A DNA stretch of 64,000 bases, from positions 1 through 64,000 of the forward strand of contig JADFSP010000010.1 of assembly GCA_022560695.1 (NCBI GenBank). The letters are read 5' to 3'. This document shows positions 42,244 through 50,620 of the stretch, piece after piece. Positions within the stretch are counted from its first letter, which is position 1. Each line of letters opens with the position of its first letter. Source of the stretch: Pseudomonadota bacterium. Its GTDB lineage: Bacteria; Pseudomonadota; Gammaproteobacteria; Steroidobacterales; Woeseiaceae. Position numbers and translations under genes: made by a program. A model generated the notes under the pieces. It had not been told where the DNA came from and did no database searches. It saw only the letters and a program-made list of their open reading frames with translations.

Positions 42244-42312
42244 AAATCGGCAGGACAGCCGATTTGCACGCACGCAGTGCGCCCGCAGGGCGAGGGCCAT
42301 GGATGGCCCGAG
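42244..42312 (+). repeat. Multi-hairpin module, copy A
   Basis: Four consecutive stems: AAATCGGC/GCCGATTT (42244-42265), CGCAC/GTGCG with a GCA loop (42269-42281), GCCC/GGGC with a GCA loop (42281-42291), and GGGCCAT/ATGGCCC (42294-42309), ending CGAG. Copies B and C follow. Nothing in it looks coding. Confidence 0.75.
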
Positions 42313-42344
42313 TGCATTCTCGCCACCTCCACCAATCGACCAAA

Positions 42345-42370
42345 GGGTCGCCCATCGGGCGGCCCTTTTT
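42345..42370 (+). terminator. Second terminator after the ssrA 3'-end copy
   Basis: GGGTCGCCC (42345-42353) and GGGCGGCCC (42357-42365) pair with one G-T wobble around a three-base loop, then TTTTT (42366-42370). It mirrors the position of the true ssrA terminator relative to the first copy. Confidence 0.75.
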
Positions 42371-42408
42371 GCCGATATGCGCGGGCGAGAAGCGAACGAG
42401 CGTAGCGA

Positions 42409-42478
42409 CAAAACGGCAGGATTGCCGTTTTGGACGCACGAAGTGCGCCCGCAGGGCGAGGGCCATGGACGGCCCGAG
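42409..42478 (+). repeat. Multi-hairpin module, copy B
   Basis: The same four stems as copy A in the same order: CAAAACGGCA/TGCCGTTTTG (42409-42432), CGCAC/GTGCG with a GAA loop (42435-42447), GCCC/GGGC (42447-42457) and GGGCC/GGCCC (42460-42475). The first stem differs from copy A in both arms so that pairing is kept. Confidence 0.75.
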
Positions 42479-42490
42479 TCAGTTCATCCG

Positions 42491-42553
42491 AGGGCGCAAA
42501 GCGCCCGACAGACGCGCGCAGCGCGCCCGCAGGACGAGGGCCGTGGATTGCCG
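42491..42553 (+). repeat. Multi-hairpin module, copy C (decayed)
   Basis: GGGCGC/GCGCCC (42492-42506) and CGCGC/GCGCG with a GCA loop (42513-42525) again differ from copies A and B in both arms. The third stem (GCCC/GGAC) and the fourth are imperfect. The copy runs up to the 3' end of the cupin gene at 42555. Confidence 0.65.
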
Positions 42554-42554
42554 C

Positions 42555-43220
42555 TTAATCCGGCGGAAGATGCCCGGTCTTGACGTAGATCAGCGCGCCT
42601 TCCTCTTTCGTAAACGGGGCATGTTCGCTCATGTGCGGATGTCGCACCCATGTTCCGGCGGGATAACTTCCCGACTCGTCGAAAAAGGTGCCTTCGAGCA
42701 CCAGAATTTCTTCGCCGCCGCAATGAGAGTGCTGCGGATACCGGGTCATCGGCGCCCATTTGATGAGCACCACGTGCTCACCCTCGTATTCGTGCAATGG
42801 CATGACTTCGATCCCGGGCACGCTCCCTGCCGACCAGGATCCACGACGAGTATCAATCACCTTTTGTTGCGAGTCGTCTTGCGCAAATTGGTGCAATTTG
42901 ACGAACAGCGTTGCACCGTGCGCGCCTACCCGCGGACTGTGCTGACTGCCGATTGGATTTCGCAGGTAGAATCCGGCCGCATAAGAGCCATGCTCGTCCG
43001 CGAATTCGCCCTCCAGGACCAGGATTTCTTCTCCGCCGCCATGCACATGAGCCGGAAATTCGCTATCGGGCGCATAGCGAACCAGCGATGTTGCCCGCGC
43101 TACTTCGTCACCGATTCGATCCAGCATCATTCGCTGCACACCGGCTACCGGAGACTCGACCCACTGATATTGCTCCGGCGCAATCCTGACTCTCTGACTG
43201 AAATCCGCGTTCAGGCGCAT
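42555..43220 (-). CDS. Bicupin protein, ChrR-like cupin domains
   Basis: A 221-residue protein with two similar cupin halves. Each has the metal-binding pattern: FPAHVHGGGEEILVLEGEF (about residues 53-71) and YPQHSHCGGEEILVLEGTF (about 160-178). This is the style of the ChrR C-terminal cupin (anti-sigma factor or stress sensor), but no sigma-binding N-terminal domain is present. The start is ATG 43220. It lies ten bases after the phosphatase-like gene and probably shares its transcript. The substrate or signal is unknown; a metal-dependent oxygenase or sensor role is possible. Confidence 0.8.
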   Translation of the reverse strand: MRLNADFSQRVRIAPEQYQWVESPVAGVQRMMLDRIGDEVARATSLVRYAPDSEFPAHVHGGGEEILVLEGEFADEHGSYAAGFYLRNPIGSQHSPRVGAHGATLFVKLHQFAQDDSQQKVIDTRRGSWSAGSVPGIEVMPLHEYEGEHVVLIKWAPMTRYPQHSHCGGEEILVLEGTFFDESGSYPAGTWVRHPHMSEHAPFTKEEGALIYVKTGHLPPD

Positions 43221-43230
43221 TTGCCTGCCC

Positions 43231-43776
43231 CTACTCGGTGTTACCGGAGAGTCGTTCCCTGACAGTATCCTCGAGCCGCGTAAGGCCGCCGGCCCTGCCT
43301 GTTTCCAGTGACGATGCCTCATCCGCGCCCGACAAACTTGCCCGCAACGCCAGCAGCGCCCCTACGCGGTTGCCACTGCCACAATGCACGAGCACCGGGC
43401 CATTCTGCGCGCGAATGAGATCGTCGAGCTGCCCGGCGTTGTCGAAACTAATGGCGTCCCGACCTTCGATCGGAAATGCAACGTACTCCATGCCAAGGTC
43501 CTGCACCGCCGCCGGTTCGTCGAAGCCGCGATGCTCCTCCACACCACGCAGATCAATGACGGCCGTGTACCCGGCGTCGGCGAACACCTGGAGCGAGGCT
43601 CTGTCGGGTTGACCCGACGACGTAATCCCATCGACGGGCTCAACAATGCCGAGTTCGACGACGCGACCAAGGTCGACCTTAAGACTCGAAACCGCCGACA
43701 AATCCGGCTCTGAAGCCACTGCAACTGCGATCGTCAGGAGCAGACACTGCACGATCAACATTCTAAAACGGGCCAT
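43231..43776 (-). CDS. Exported dual-specificity-like phosphatase
   Basis: A 181-residue protein with an N-terminal signal peptide (MARFRMLIVQCLLLTIAVAVA) and a tyrosine-phosphatase-like fold. The active-site loop is VLVHCGSGNRVGALL, of the HCX5R type, and the general region resembles the beta-lactamase-hydrolase-like phosphatases (DUF442). SSGQP near residue 55 is typical. The start is ATG 43776 with a strong AGGAGGT before it. The product is probably periplasmic; the substrate is unknown. It is followed by the bicupin gene. Confidence 0.82.
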   Translation of the reverse strand: MARFRMLIVQCLLLTIAVAVASEPDLSAVSSLKVDLGRVVELGIVEPVDGITSSGQPDRASLQVFADAGYTAVIDLRGVEEHRGFDEPAAVQDLGMEYVAFPIEGRDAISFDNAGQLDDLIRAQNGPVLVHCGSGNRVGALLALRASLSGADEASSLETGRAGGLTRLEDTVRERLSGNTE

Positions 43777-43887
43777 TCCGACCTCCTTTTGTTCCACTGA
43801 CAATATACGTAGGTCGGGGGTGCGGAAGTTCAACAAGTCACTGCCTCGACTTTTGCGGGCTTTCGCGTTTCACCCTAAACTACCACG

Positions 43888-44388
43888 ATGACTTTTGATA
43901 TACGCGATATCCTGACACCCGATCTCGATGCCGTATTAACGCTGAACCAATCGGAAGTACCTGCTCTGGGCAGCATCGATATCGAACAGATGCGCTGGTT
44001 CGCAAGCCACGCCGCATATTTTCGTGTGGCCATGTCCGGTGAGGATCTCGCAGCTTTTCTGATCGGTCTGCGTCCGGCATCAGAGTATGCCAGCCCCAAC
44101 TACCGGTGGTTCTGCGATCATTACGACGATTTTGCCTATATCGACCGGGTTGCCGTTGCAACAATCGCTCGCCGGCAGGGTCTGGCTTCAAGGCTGTACG
44201 ACGACTTCCTGGAGTCCCTGCCCGGCGATGTTTCCGTATTGGCCTGCGAAGTGAATATCAATCCACCCAACGAGTCGTCGATGCGGTTTCATGCACGCTA
44301 TGGATTCGACCAGGTTGGCAGCCAGGAAATCGACAATGGCAGCAAGGAAGTGGCGCTGATGGTCAAAGACTTGCGAAGCATCAGGTGA
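43888..44388 (+). CDS. GNAT family N-acetyltransferase
   Basis: A 166-residue protein with the GNAT fold: the acetyl-CoA motif reads VATIARRQGLASRLYDDFLE (about residues 90-109), preceded by YIDRVAV and followed by NESSMRFHARYGFDQVG. The acceptor cannot be predicted. It heads a run of overlapping genes with the saccharopine-like and SrkA genes; its stop overlaps the next start in GTGA. Confidence 0.88.
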   Translation: MTFDIRDILTPDLDAVLTLNQSEVPALGSIDIEQMRWFASHAAYFRVAMSGEDLAAFLIGLRPASEYASPNYRWFCDHYDDFAYIDRVAVATIARRQGLASRLYDDFLESLPGDVSVLACEVNINPPNESSMRFHARYGFDQVGSQEIDNGSKEVALMVKDLRSIR

Positions 44389-45614
44389 CGGCGCGAGAAT
44401 TCGACATTGTGGTGTTGGGGGCAACCGGTTTCACGGGGGCCCTCGTTGCCGAGTACCTGCTCGAACGTTATGGCAGCAATGGTCCATTGCGGTGGGCAAT
44501 CGCAGGACGAAGCGCTCCGAAACTGGACGCATTGGTGTCGAAATTGGGGGCACCGGCAAGCGAACTGAAAACGATGTTGGCCGACAGTTTCGACGACGAA
44601 TCGCTGCAGCGGCTCGCGCGGCGTTCGCGGGTGGTGCTCACAACTGTCGGGCCGTACGCACGTTACGGATCCGCGCTCGTGGCCGCTTGCGCGCGGAACG
44701 GCACGCATTACTGCGATCTGGCCGGCGAAGTGCAGTGGGTTCGGCGCATGATCGATAGCCACCAGGAGCCAGCCGCAAAGAGTGGCGCACGAATCGTGCA
44801 CTGTTGCGGATTTGATTCCGTGCCGATGGATATCGGCGCCTGGTACTTTCAGCGCGAGGCCAAACGTCGATACGGCGCGTACTGCGAGTCGATCGTCTTG
44901 CTGGTCAAAGCGATGCAGGGTGCCGCCAGCGGCGGCACCCTGGCGAGCATGCTGAATGTCATACGCGAGGCGCGCAGCGACCGCGCTGTGGCGCGTGTCC
45001 TCGCCAGCCCATACAGCCTCAATCCCGAGGGTCAGCGTCAGGGGCCCGATGGCCGCGATCAGCGCCGCGTTCTGTTCGAGCCTGAAGCAAGGACGTGGAC
45101 CGCGCCTTTTGTCATGGCGAGTGTCAACACACGGGTCGTCCGGCGCACTCATGCCTTGCAGGGCTTCGCCTACGGCAAGGATTTTCGCTATCGCGAGGCG
45201 GTCATGACCGGCAAGGGCGCCGCCGGCTGGATCAAGGCCACGAGCATCACAGCCGGCCTGAACGGGTTCATGCTGGCAGCCTCGTTCGCGACGACGCGAG
45301 CCGCGCTGCAACGCTTCGTGTTGCCAAAACCCGGCGAAGGACCAGGCCGGGAGGCCAGAGAAGCCGGATTTTTCAACTTGGTGCAATTCGGGCGGTTGCC
45401 CGACGGCACAATTATTCGCGGTCGGATCACCGGCGACAAGGACCCCGGCTATGGTTCCACGAGCAAGATGCTTGCGGAATGCGCGGTCTGCCTGGCCATG
45501 GACGACCTGGATGTCGGCGGCGGCAGCTTGACCCCGGCGGCGGCGATGGCCGCACCGTTATTGGCGCGGCTGCAATCGAATGCCGGACTCACGTTCGAAT
45601 TGATCGATGAGTGA
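44385..45614 (+). CDS. Saccharopine dehydrogenase-like oxidoreductase
   Basis: A 409-residue protein that begins FDIVVLGATGFTGALVAEYL, the NAD(P)-binding fold of the saccharopine dehydrogenase-like family that also includes mycobacterial trans-acting enoyl reductase. The segment HYCDLAGEVQWVRRMID and HCCGFDSVPMDIGAW are family marks. I start it at GTG 44385, overlapping the GNAT stop. True saccharopine dehydrogenase is unlikely in this context; a reductase acting on a lipid or ketone is more plausible. It overlaps srkA by eight bases. Confidence 0.86.
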   Translation: MTAREFDIVVLGATGFTGALVAEYLLERYGSNGPLRWAIAGRSAPKLDALVSKLGAPASELKTMLADSFDDESLQRLARRSRVVLTTVGPYARYGSALVAACARNGTHYCDLAGEVQWVRRMIDSHQEPAAKSGARIVHCCGFDSVPMDIGAWYFQREAKRRYGAYCESIVLLVKAMQGAASGGTLASMLNVIREARSDRAVARVLASPYSLNPEGQRQGPDGRDQRRVLFEPEARTWTAPFVMASVNTRVVRRTHALQGFAYGKDFRYREAVMTGKGAAGWIKATSITAGLNGFMLAASFATTRAALQRFVLPKPGEGPGREAREAGFFNLVQFGRLPDGTIIRGRITGDKDPGYGSTSKMLAECAVCLAMDDLDVGGGSLTPAAAMAAPLLARLQSNAGLTFELIDE

Positions 45615-46626
45615 CGACCCGGCGGCCAGTCCACATTCCTATGCCCGTTTGCGGCCGCAAGATTTTCTTGCTGCGCTCGAGATTCTCGGCTTCCGTTGCG
45701 ACGGTCGATTTCTCGCGCTGAACAGCTACGAAAACCGCGTATACCAGGTCGGCATCGAAGGTGGCGGGTCGGTCGTCGCTAAATTCTATCGTCCGAACCG
45801 CTGGAGCGATGATGCCATTCTCGAGGAACATGATTTCACAACGGATCTCAGTGAGCAGGAGATTCCAGTCGTCGCTCCACTCGAAATTGAAGGCACGACA
45901 CTGCATCGGGCGGGCCCGTTCCGACTCGCGGTCTTTCCGTGTCGAGGCGGGCGTGCGCCGGAACTCGATAACCTCGATCAACTTCGACAACTCGGGCGCC
46001 TTGTCGCACGTATACACCTGATCGGCGAAAGCGAAGAGTTCACGCACAGACCACGCATTTCGATCGAGCATTACGCTGTGGATTCCTGCCACTATCTGCT
46101 CGAGCAGCAATTTATTCCGGGCGACCTGCATGCGGCCTACCAAAGCGTGGCCGATCTCGTCATCGAGCGCATTGAAGAGTGCTATGCCTGTGCGGGCGAT
46201 ATCAAAGAAATTCGCCTGCATGCCGATTTTCATCCCGGTAACGTCCTGGTCGCCGGTGAAACATTCCATATCGTCGACTTCGACGACACGCGCAGTGGCC
46301 CTTCGGTACAGGACCTCTGGATGTTCTTGTCCGGTGATCGCTCAGAACAGACGCCGCAATTGGCAGCATTGCTTGAGGGTTACGAGTCGTTTCGGCACTT
46401 TGATGCGCGCGAGCTTCATCTGATCGAGGCGCTGCGCAGCCTGCGGATCATGCACTACTCGGCGTGGCTGGCCCGACGCTGGGAGGATCCGGCATTCAAG
46501 CGCGCATTCCCGTGGTTTGAATCGCGCACGTATTGGGATGAGCATGTACTCGCGTTACGCGAACAGGTCGCACTGATGCAGGAACAACCTCTTGAGTGGC
46601 GGGACTTCCAGAAGCGGCCTCGATAA
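45607..46626 (+). CDS. srkA: Stress response serine/threonine kinase SrkA (YihE)
   Basis: A 339-residue kinase of the aminoglycoside-phosphotransferase-like fold. The catalytic loop is RLHADFHPGNVL and the metal motif is FHIVDFDDTRSGPSVQDLWM. The early NRVYQVGIEGGGSVVAKFYRP holds the ATP-binding lysine; here the run is part of residues 43-63. E. coli SrkA counters MazEF-linked death under stress. It overlaps the preceding gene, so the three genes are probably one transcript. Confidence 0.93.
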   Translation: MSDDPAASPHSYARLRPQDFLAALEILGFRCDGRFLALNSYENRVYQVGIEGGGSVVAKFYRPNRWSDDAILEEHDFTTDLSEQEIPVVAPLEIEGTTLHRAGPFRLAVFPCRGGRAPELDNLDQLRQLGRLVARIHLIGESEEFTHRPRISIEHYAVDSCHYLLEQQFIPGDLHAAYQSVADLVIERIEECYACAGDIKEIRLHADFHPGNVLVAGETFHIVDFDDTRSGPSVQDLWMFLSGDRSEQTPQLAALLEGYESFRHFDARELHLIEALRSLRIMHYSAWLARRWEDPAFKRAFPWFESRTYWDEHVLALREQVALMQEQPLEWRDFQKRPR

Positions 46627-46787
46627 CAGCCCTGGTCGCAATGACGTGAGTTTTATTGCACTGCTCGCAAAGCCGATCTAAAGTGGATTGGCCGGCGAAG
46701 TCATCCAGTATCCGCGGAACTCTGGTCGCGCGATGTGCTCAGATATTAAGATCGCACAGGGCTGGCATCCATGCGGGAAGAGACGTT

Positions 46788-47438
46788 TTGACAGCAAAAT
46801 CATTGACAGTCATCTGTGCAGCCATGCTGGCCTCGTTTCTGGCTGGTTGCAGCTCCAGCGTCACGCTCAAGCCACCTGTCATTCCACCTCCTCTGATCGA
46901 CAAAATACCGGCCTCGATCGGGCTCCGGATACCGGCTGAATTCGAATCCTTTGTCCACAAAGAAGAAGTTCTCGGCCGCAAACACTGGAAAATTGACCTT
47001 GGGCGCTCGAATGCAATGCTGTTCACACAACTGTTTACGTACATGTTCGAAAAAGTGACGATCCTCGATGCAGACGAAGACGCATCGTTGCTCTCTCTTG
47101 ACGCACTCATTGAGCCGAGCATTGACGCGTTCGAATTCTCCGTGCCCAGGCAAACCAAGACAGAAGCATTTGCCGTGTGGATACGTTACCGGCTAAAGGT
47201 GTATAACAGCGACGGCACAGTGGTGGCGAACTGGCCCGTCAGCGCCTACGGAAAAAGTCAGGCGGGCGGCGGCTCTGATGCGCTGCGGCGTGCCGCGGTG
47301 CTGGCGATGCGCGATGCTGCCGCGTTGATAATCATGAAGCTGGATGACGAGACGGGCATAAGCGCACGCATTATCGCGGCATCAGCTGCATCGGTCGAGG
47401 GCCAGTCTCCCGAGCCCGCTGCGGCTGACGAAGAGTAA
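46788..47438 (+). CDS. Putative lipoprotein of unknown function
   Basis: A 216-residue protein with a lipoprotein signal (TVICAAMLASFLAGCSSS, lipobox LAGC). I choose TTG 46788 because GGGAAGAG lies just upstream and the signal peptide begins there; the frame extends further upstream without a plausible signal. The mature part alternates strands and helices and has a LRRAAVLAMRDAAALII helix near the end, a pattern seen in small outer-membrane-associated lipoproteins. I recognise no specific family. The next gene, 18 bases on, is also a lipoprotein, so the two may act together. Confidence 0.75.
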   Translation: MTAKSLTVICAAMLASFLAGCSSSVTLKPPVIPPPLIDKIPASIGLRIPAEFESFVHKEEVLGRKHWKIDLGRSNAMLFTQLFTYMFEKVTILDADEDASLLSLDALIEPSIDAFEFSVPRQTKTEAFAVWIRYRLKVYNSDGTVVANWPVSAYGKSQAGGGSDALRRAAVLAMRDAAALIIMKLDDETGISARIIAASAASVEGQSPEPAAADEE

Positions 47439-47456
47439 TTTGCGAAGGAAGCGACG

Positions 47457-48149
47457 GTGAAACTCGAAACGGTCTCAAAATCAGGGCAGGCGAGTAAAGC
47501 GTCGATCGTGGCGGCAGTCATTCTGACTATGACCGGGTGCATTACTTCACGTATCGAAGATTCCCGAGAGGGTATGACCGGCATCAGCGAAGGCGAATCC
47601 GTCGTCATCCTGGCGAAGAGCTACCATCTCGGCAATGAGACCGAGGAAAAATACATTTCATGCGTTGAAAAACGGCTTGCGCGTGGATCCAAAGGCCTGC
47701 GCGTCATCTCGAGCAAGGACTTCGTAGATTCCCTGTTTCCCTGGTTTGAACCTCGTACAGCACCCACGGAAACCAAGGGCCTTGCCAAATTGATGGACCA
47801 TCCCGGTGTCGCCGAAAAAATAGCCGAACAGGGCGTTCGCTACGTCATCTGGCTTGAAGGGGATACCGAACGGGTTGCCGGCGGCGGAAGCCTCTCCTGC
47901 GCGGCCGGACCGGGCGGCGGCGGCTGCTTCGGTTTTGCCTGGTGGCAAAAGGACGCCAATTACGACGCCACAGTCTGGGACCTCAAGAAACTTGAGTCGG
48001 CAGGCACGGTCACGGCCGATGTCAGTGGTACCTCATTCCTTCCGGCGTTGATCATTCCGATACCGCTGATTGCGAGGACACAGGCTGCTGCTTGCAAGGG
48101 CCTGTCGCGGCAGTTGCGCGCATTTATCATCGACGATCCATCGACCTGA
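47457..48149 (+). CDS. Putative lipoprotein of unknown function
   Basis: A 230-residue protein starting at GTG 47457. A signal peptide ends at the lipobox MTGC near residue 28. The mature protein has a domain beginning GESVVILAKSYH, and a Gly/Cys-rich loop (CAAGPGGGGCFGFAWW, near 145-160) that could hold a disulfide. A hydrophobic patch (FLPALIIPIPLIA) lies near the C-terminus. I do not recognise the family. It follows the preceding lipoprotein by 18 bases. Confidence 0.72.
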   Translation: MKLETVSKSGQASKASIVAAVILTMTGCITSRIEDSREGMTGISEGESVVILAKSYHLGNETEEKYISCVEKRLARGSKGLRVISSKDFVDSLFPWFEPRTAPTETKGLAKLMDHPGVAEKIAEQGVRYVIWLEGDTERVAGGGSLSCAAGPGGGGCFGFAWWQKDANYDATVWDLKKLESAGTVTADVSGTSFLPALIIPIPLIARTQAAACKGLSRQLRAFIIDDPST

Positions 48150-48174
48150 CACAACGCGTTAGCGGATTGACCTG

Positions 48175-48702
48175 CTATTTCGGGCGACGCGCCCGAATAA
48201 ATGCCTTGCGGTAATAGTCGGAGCTGAGGTTTGCGATCGAGACCACCTTGCCCGTCGACGGCGCGTGCACAAACCGGTTGTCACCCAGATACATGCCAAC
48301 ATGTGACATCTTGCCGTCAATGCGGAAAAACAGCAGGTCACCAACCTGGATGTCGTCGCGATTGACGGGATAGGTTCCGGCCCAGAGTTGCGCGGTCGTG
48401 CGCGGCATCGCCTTGCCAGCGCGCTGGTAGGCGTACTGTACAAGCCCGCTGCAATCGAACCCGCGAGGCGTACTACCACCGTAGCGATACGGTATGCCGA
48501 TTTGCCTGGCAGCGACCGCAGCCGCCCGCTGTCCGACTGGCGACGCCGGCGACCGGCGTGGCTCATAAACGACTGCCGGTTCCGCGCGCCTGTCCGATAT
48601 CGTCGCCGCTTGCTCCCACGAACACGCCGACACGCCGGCTACGGAGATAGCCAGCAGGAGCAAGCAGCGAATCGTACGGACTGGCTGGGATATCATTGTC
48701 AT
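48175..48702 (-). CDS. NlpC/P60 family cell-wall hydrolase, lipoprotein
   Basis: A 175-residue protein with a signal peptide and lipobox (VSAC), then an NlpC/P60 peptidase domain. The catalytic Cys is in RGFDCSGLVQYAY, the His in MSHVGMYLG and the third residue in FVHAPS. Such enzymes cleave the stem peptides of peptidoglycan; E. coli MepS and MepH are relatives. The start is ATG 48702, with a second ATG two codons later. It is convergent with the lipoprotein gene before it and divergent from the gene after it. Confidence 0.92.
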   Translation of the reverse strand: MTMISQPVRTIRCLLLLAISVAGVSACSWEQAATISDRRAEPAVVYEPRRSPASPVGQRAAAVAARQIGIPYRYGGSTPRGFDCSGLVQYAYQRAGKAMPRTTAQLWAGTYPVNRDDIQVGDLLFFRIDGKMSHVGMYLGDNRFVHAPSTGKVVSIANLSSDYYRKAFIRARRPK

Positions 48703-48785
48703 CACCCGGACCCGACACGGTCGTAACACGATACTGCGTATCGCCCAAATACCGTATGAACTGCATCCCAGACCGGCCAATTCGC

Positions 48786-49523
48786 ATGCACACAAGCGGC
48801 GCCGCCGTGCCTGGGCGAAGTCACTGGTTGTTAATACTGGCTTTGTCGTGGTTTACAGCCTGTGGAGCGCCAGCGTCTGATGCGGAGGTTGATGACGCCG
48901 GCTTGAAGTACCAAATCGAGTATTCGGCCCGACCCGATCCCGACGCGGGCCTCGTAGAGGTTGAGCTGCGTTTGCGGCAACCTGCGAATCTCTTGCGCGA
49001 GCTGCGGTTCCGGTTCGATCCGGAGCGCATTTTCGGGTTCGAGGCCGATGGCGATTTCTCGGCTGACGCCTCGCTGGCCCGCTGGAATCCACCCGACGAT
49101 GGCGGTTCGTTACGCTGGCATGTCCGAATCGCACATCGGCGCGGCGACAACGGATACGATGCCTGGCTCGACGGCGAGTGGGGTCTGTTTCGAGCCGAAG
49201 ATATTATCCCGCGCGCGACGACACGTACGCGCAAGGGTGCGACCAGCGAGACTCGTTTGAATTTCGAGCTACCCCGTGATTGGTCCGTTATCTCCCAGTA
49301 CTCAGGGCGCGACGGCCAGTATTCAATTGACATCCCTGACCGGCGCTTCGACCAGCCTTCGGGATGGATAGTCATGGGCCGGCTGGGTGTGCGCCGAGAC
49401 ACTATTTCCGGCGTACGCATCGCAATCGCCGGACCCGTCGGCAATGCCGTGCGCCGACTCGACATGCTGGCTCTGCTCAACTGGACTTTGCCTGAACTGG
49501 CCAGCCTGTCGAGTCGCCGATGA
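48786..49523 (+). pseudogene. 3'-truncated peptidase-like protein (M61-like N-terminal part)
   Basis: A frame of 246 residues with a signal peptide (WLLILALSWFTACG) and then a beta-rich region that resembles the N-terminal domain of M61-type aminopeptidase-like proteins. It ends at RRLDMLALLNWTLPELASL, where I would expect the protein to go on into the catalytic part; no HEXXH motif follows. The next frame begins mid-domain in another family, so a deletion seems to have joined two gene fragments near 49520. The start is uncertain: ATG 48786 is used, ATG 48756 is possible. The truncation rests on my memory of the family and should be treated as inference. Confidence 0.5.
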
Positions 49524-49524
49524 A

Positions 49525-50535
49525 TGGAGCCGGGAAAATCCCGGTGCACGAGTCAAGGTCGATGCGAAGGCGCACGATCTGCTGATTCAAAACCTGGCTG
49601 GCCTGACGTACGGCGACACCGAAAGACTGGCGCGGAACGCTATCTATCTCGACGGCGCGATCACCAGGAGTGACCTGCCGGACGTCATGCAGGCAAAATA
49701 CAAATTACTGAATCGCGGCGGCGCGTTGCAGTTTGAGTACGATACGGCACGCTTCAACGATGTCGGCGGGCTGTCCCGGCTGAAAAAGTGGCTGTCGCAA
49801 AGAAAAGCGCCTTTCCGCGGTGACGAGCGGGCGTCCCACCTGGAGCCACCCAAAGGAATCTTGCTGATCGGCATCCAGGGCTGCGGCAAGAGTCTGGCCG
49901 CCAAAGCGACGGCAGGCATTTTCAGTGTACCGTTGCTGCGCCTCGACTTCGGTTCAGTGTACGACAAGTACCACGGCGAGACGGAGCGCAAGCTGCGGGA
50001 TTCTCTGCAGACTGCAGATGTCATGTCACCGTGTGTGCTGTGGATCGATGAAATTGAAAAAGGCATCGCCGGAACGGGTGGTGAAACCGGCACCACGCAA
50101 CGGGTTCTGGGTACGTTTCTGACCTGGATGGCGGAGAGGAAAAGCCGTGTCTTTATTGTCGCCACGGCGAACGACATTGCGGCGCTGCCGCCGGAGCTGG
50201 TGCGCAAAGGCCGCTTTGACGAGATATTCTTCGTCGACCTGCCGAGCCTGAAAGTCCGTGCGTCGATCCTGGCCATTCATCTGACGAACCGTGGTTTATC
50301 CCGCGGCAAATTCGATATCGAGGCACTTGCCAAAGCGACCACGGGGTTCTCAGGTGCGGAGATAGAGCAGGCCGTGGTTGCGGCGCTCTATACGGCCTAC
50401 GCCTCCGGGCAGACGATTGGAACCAGGCATGTCGCGATGGAAATAAAGCAGACCAAGCCGCTGTCCATCGTCATGCAGGAACACGTTGCGGCACTGCGGC
50501 AATGGGCTGACGGTCGCACCGTGCCGTGCGACTGA
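49525..50535 (+). pseudogene. 5'-truncated Ycf46-like AAA ATPase
   Basis: The frame is open from here to 50535 and encodes the C-terminal two thirds of a Ycf46-type AAA protein. It has Walker [14 protein letters not shown], Walker [12 protein letters not shown], the sensor [21 protein letters not shown] and the C-terminal FSGAEIEQAVVAALY. Usual family members have some 150 more residues in front, starting with a different domain. Upstream of 49525 the frame runs through the other gene out of phase and makes no family sequence. The first in-frame ATG is 49687, which would give 282 residues and still keep the ATPase core. It may therefore be dead, or still make a shorter ATPase. Confidence 0.7.
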
Positions 50536-50620
50536 ACGTCGACTTGACGTAATGCGTATTCGGGGGTGCTTGACCCATGCGCGACGCATCGCTCGCACGT
50601 TCGCGTGTTAGTATGAACAA

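Larger units (their letters stand above)
42150..42335 (+). repeat. 20-bp direct repeat: duplicated ssrA 3' end
   Basis: Twenty identical bases occur at 42150-42169 (the true ssrA 3' end) and at 42316-42335, with further weaker identity (CGAGT) on the left of each. Each copy is followed within about 15 bases by a terminator hairpin. Duplication of an ssrA 3' end is what integration of an element leaves behind, and ssrA is a common target. The 146 bases between the copies hold no gene, so this would be a footprint of a lost or decayed element. Confidence 0.7.

Noticed and set aside
42244..42553. CRISPR array
   Set aside because: There are only three copies with internal stems and no regular unique spacers; no cas genes are near.
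42264..43262. Plus-strand frame of 332 codons through the hairpin modules
   Set aside because: It is made of repeat sequence and the antisense of the cupin gene.
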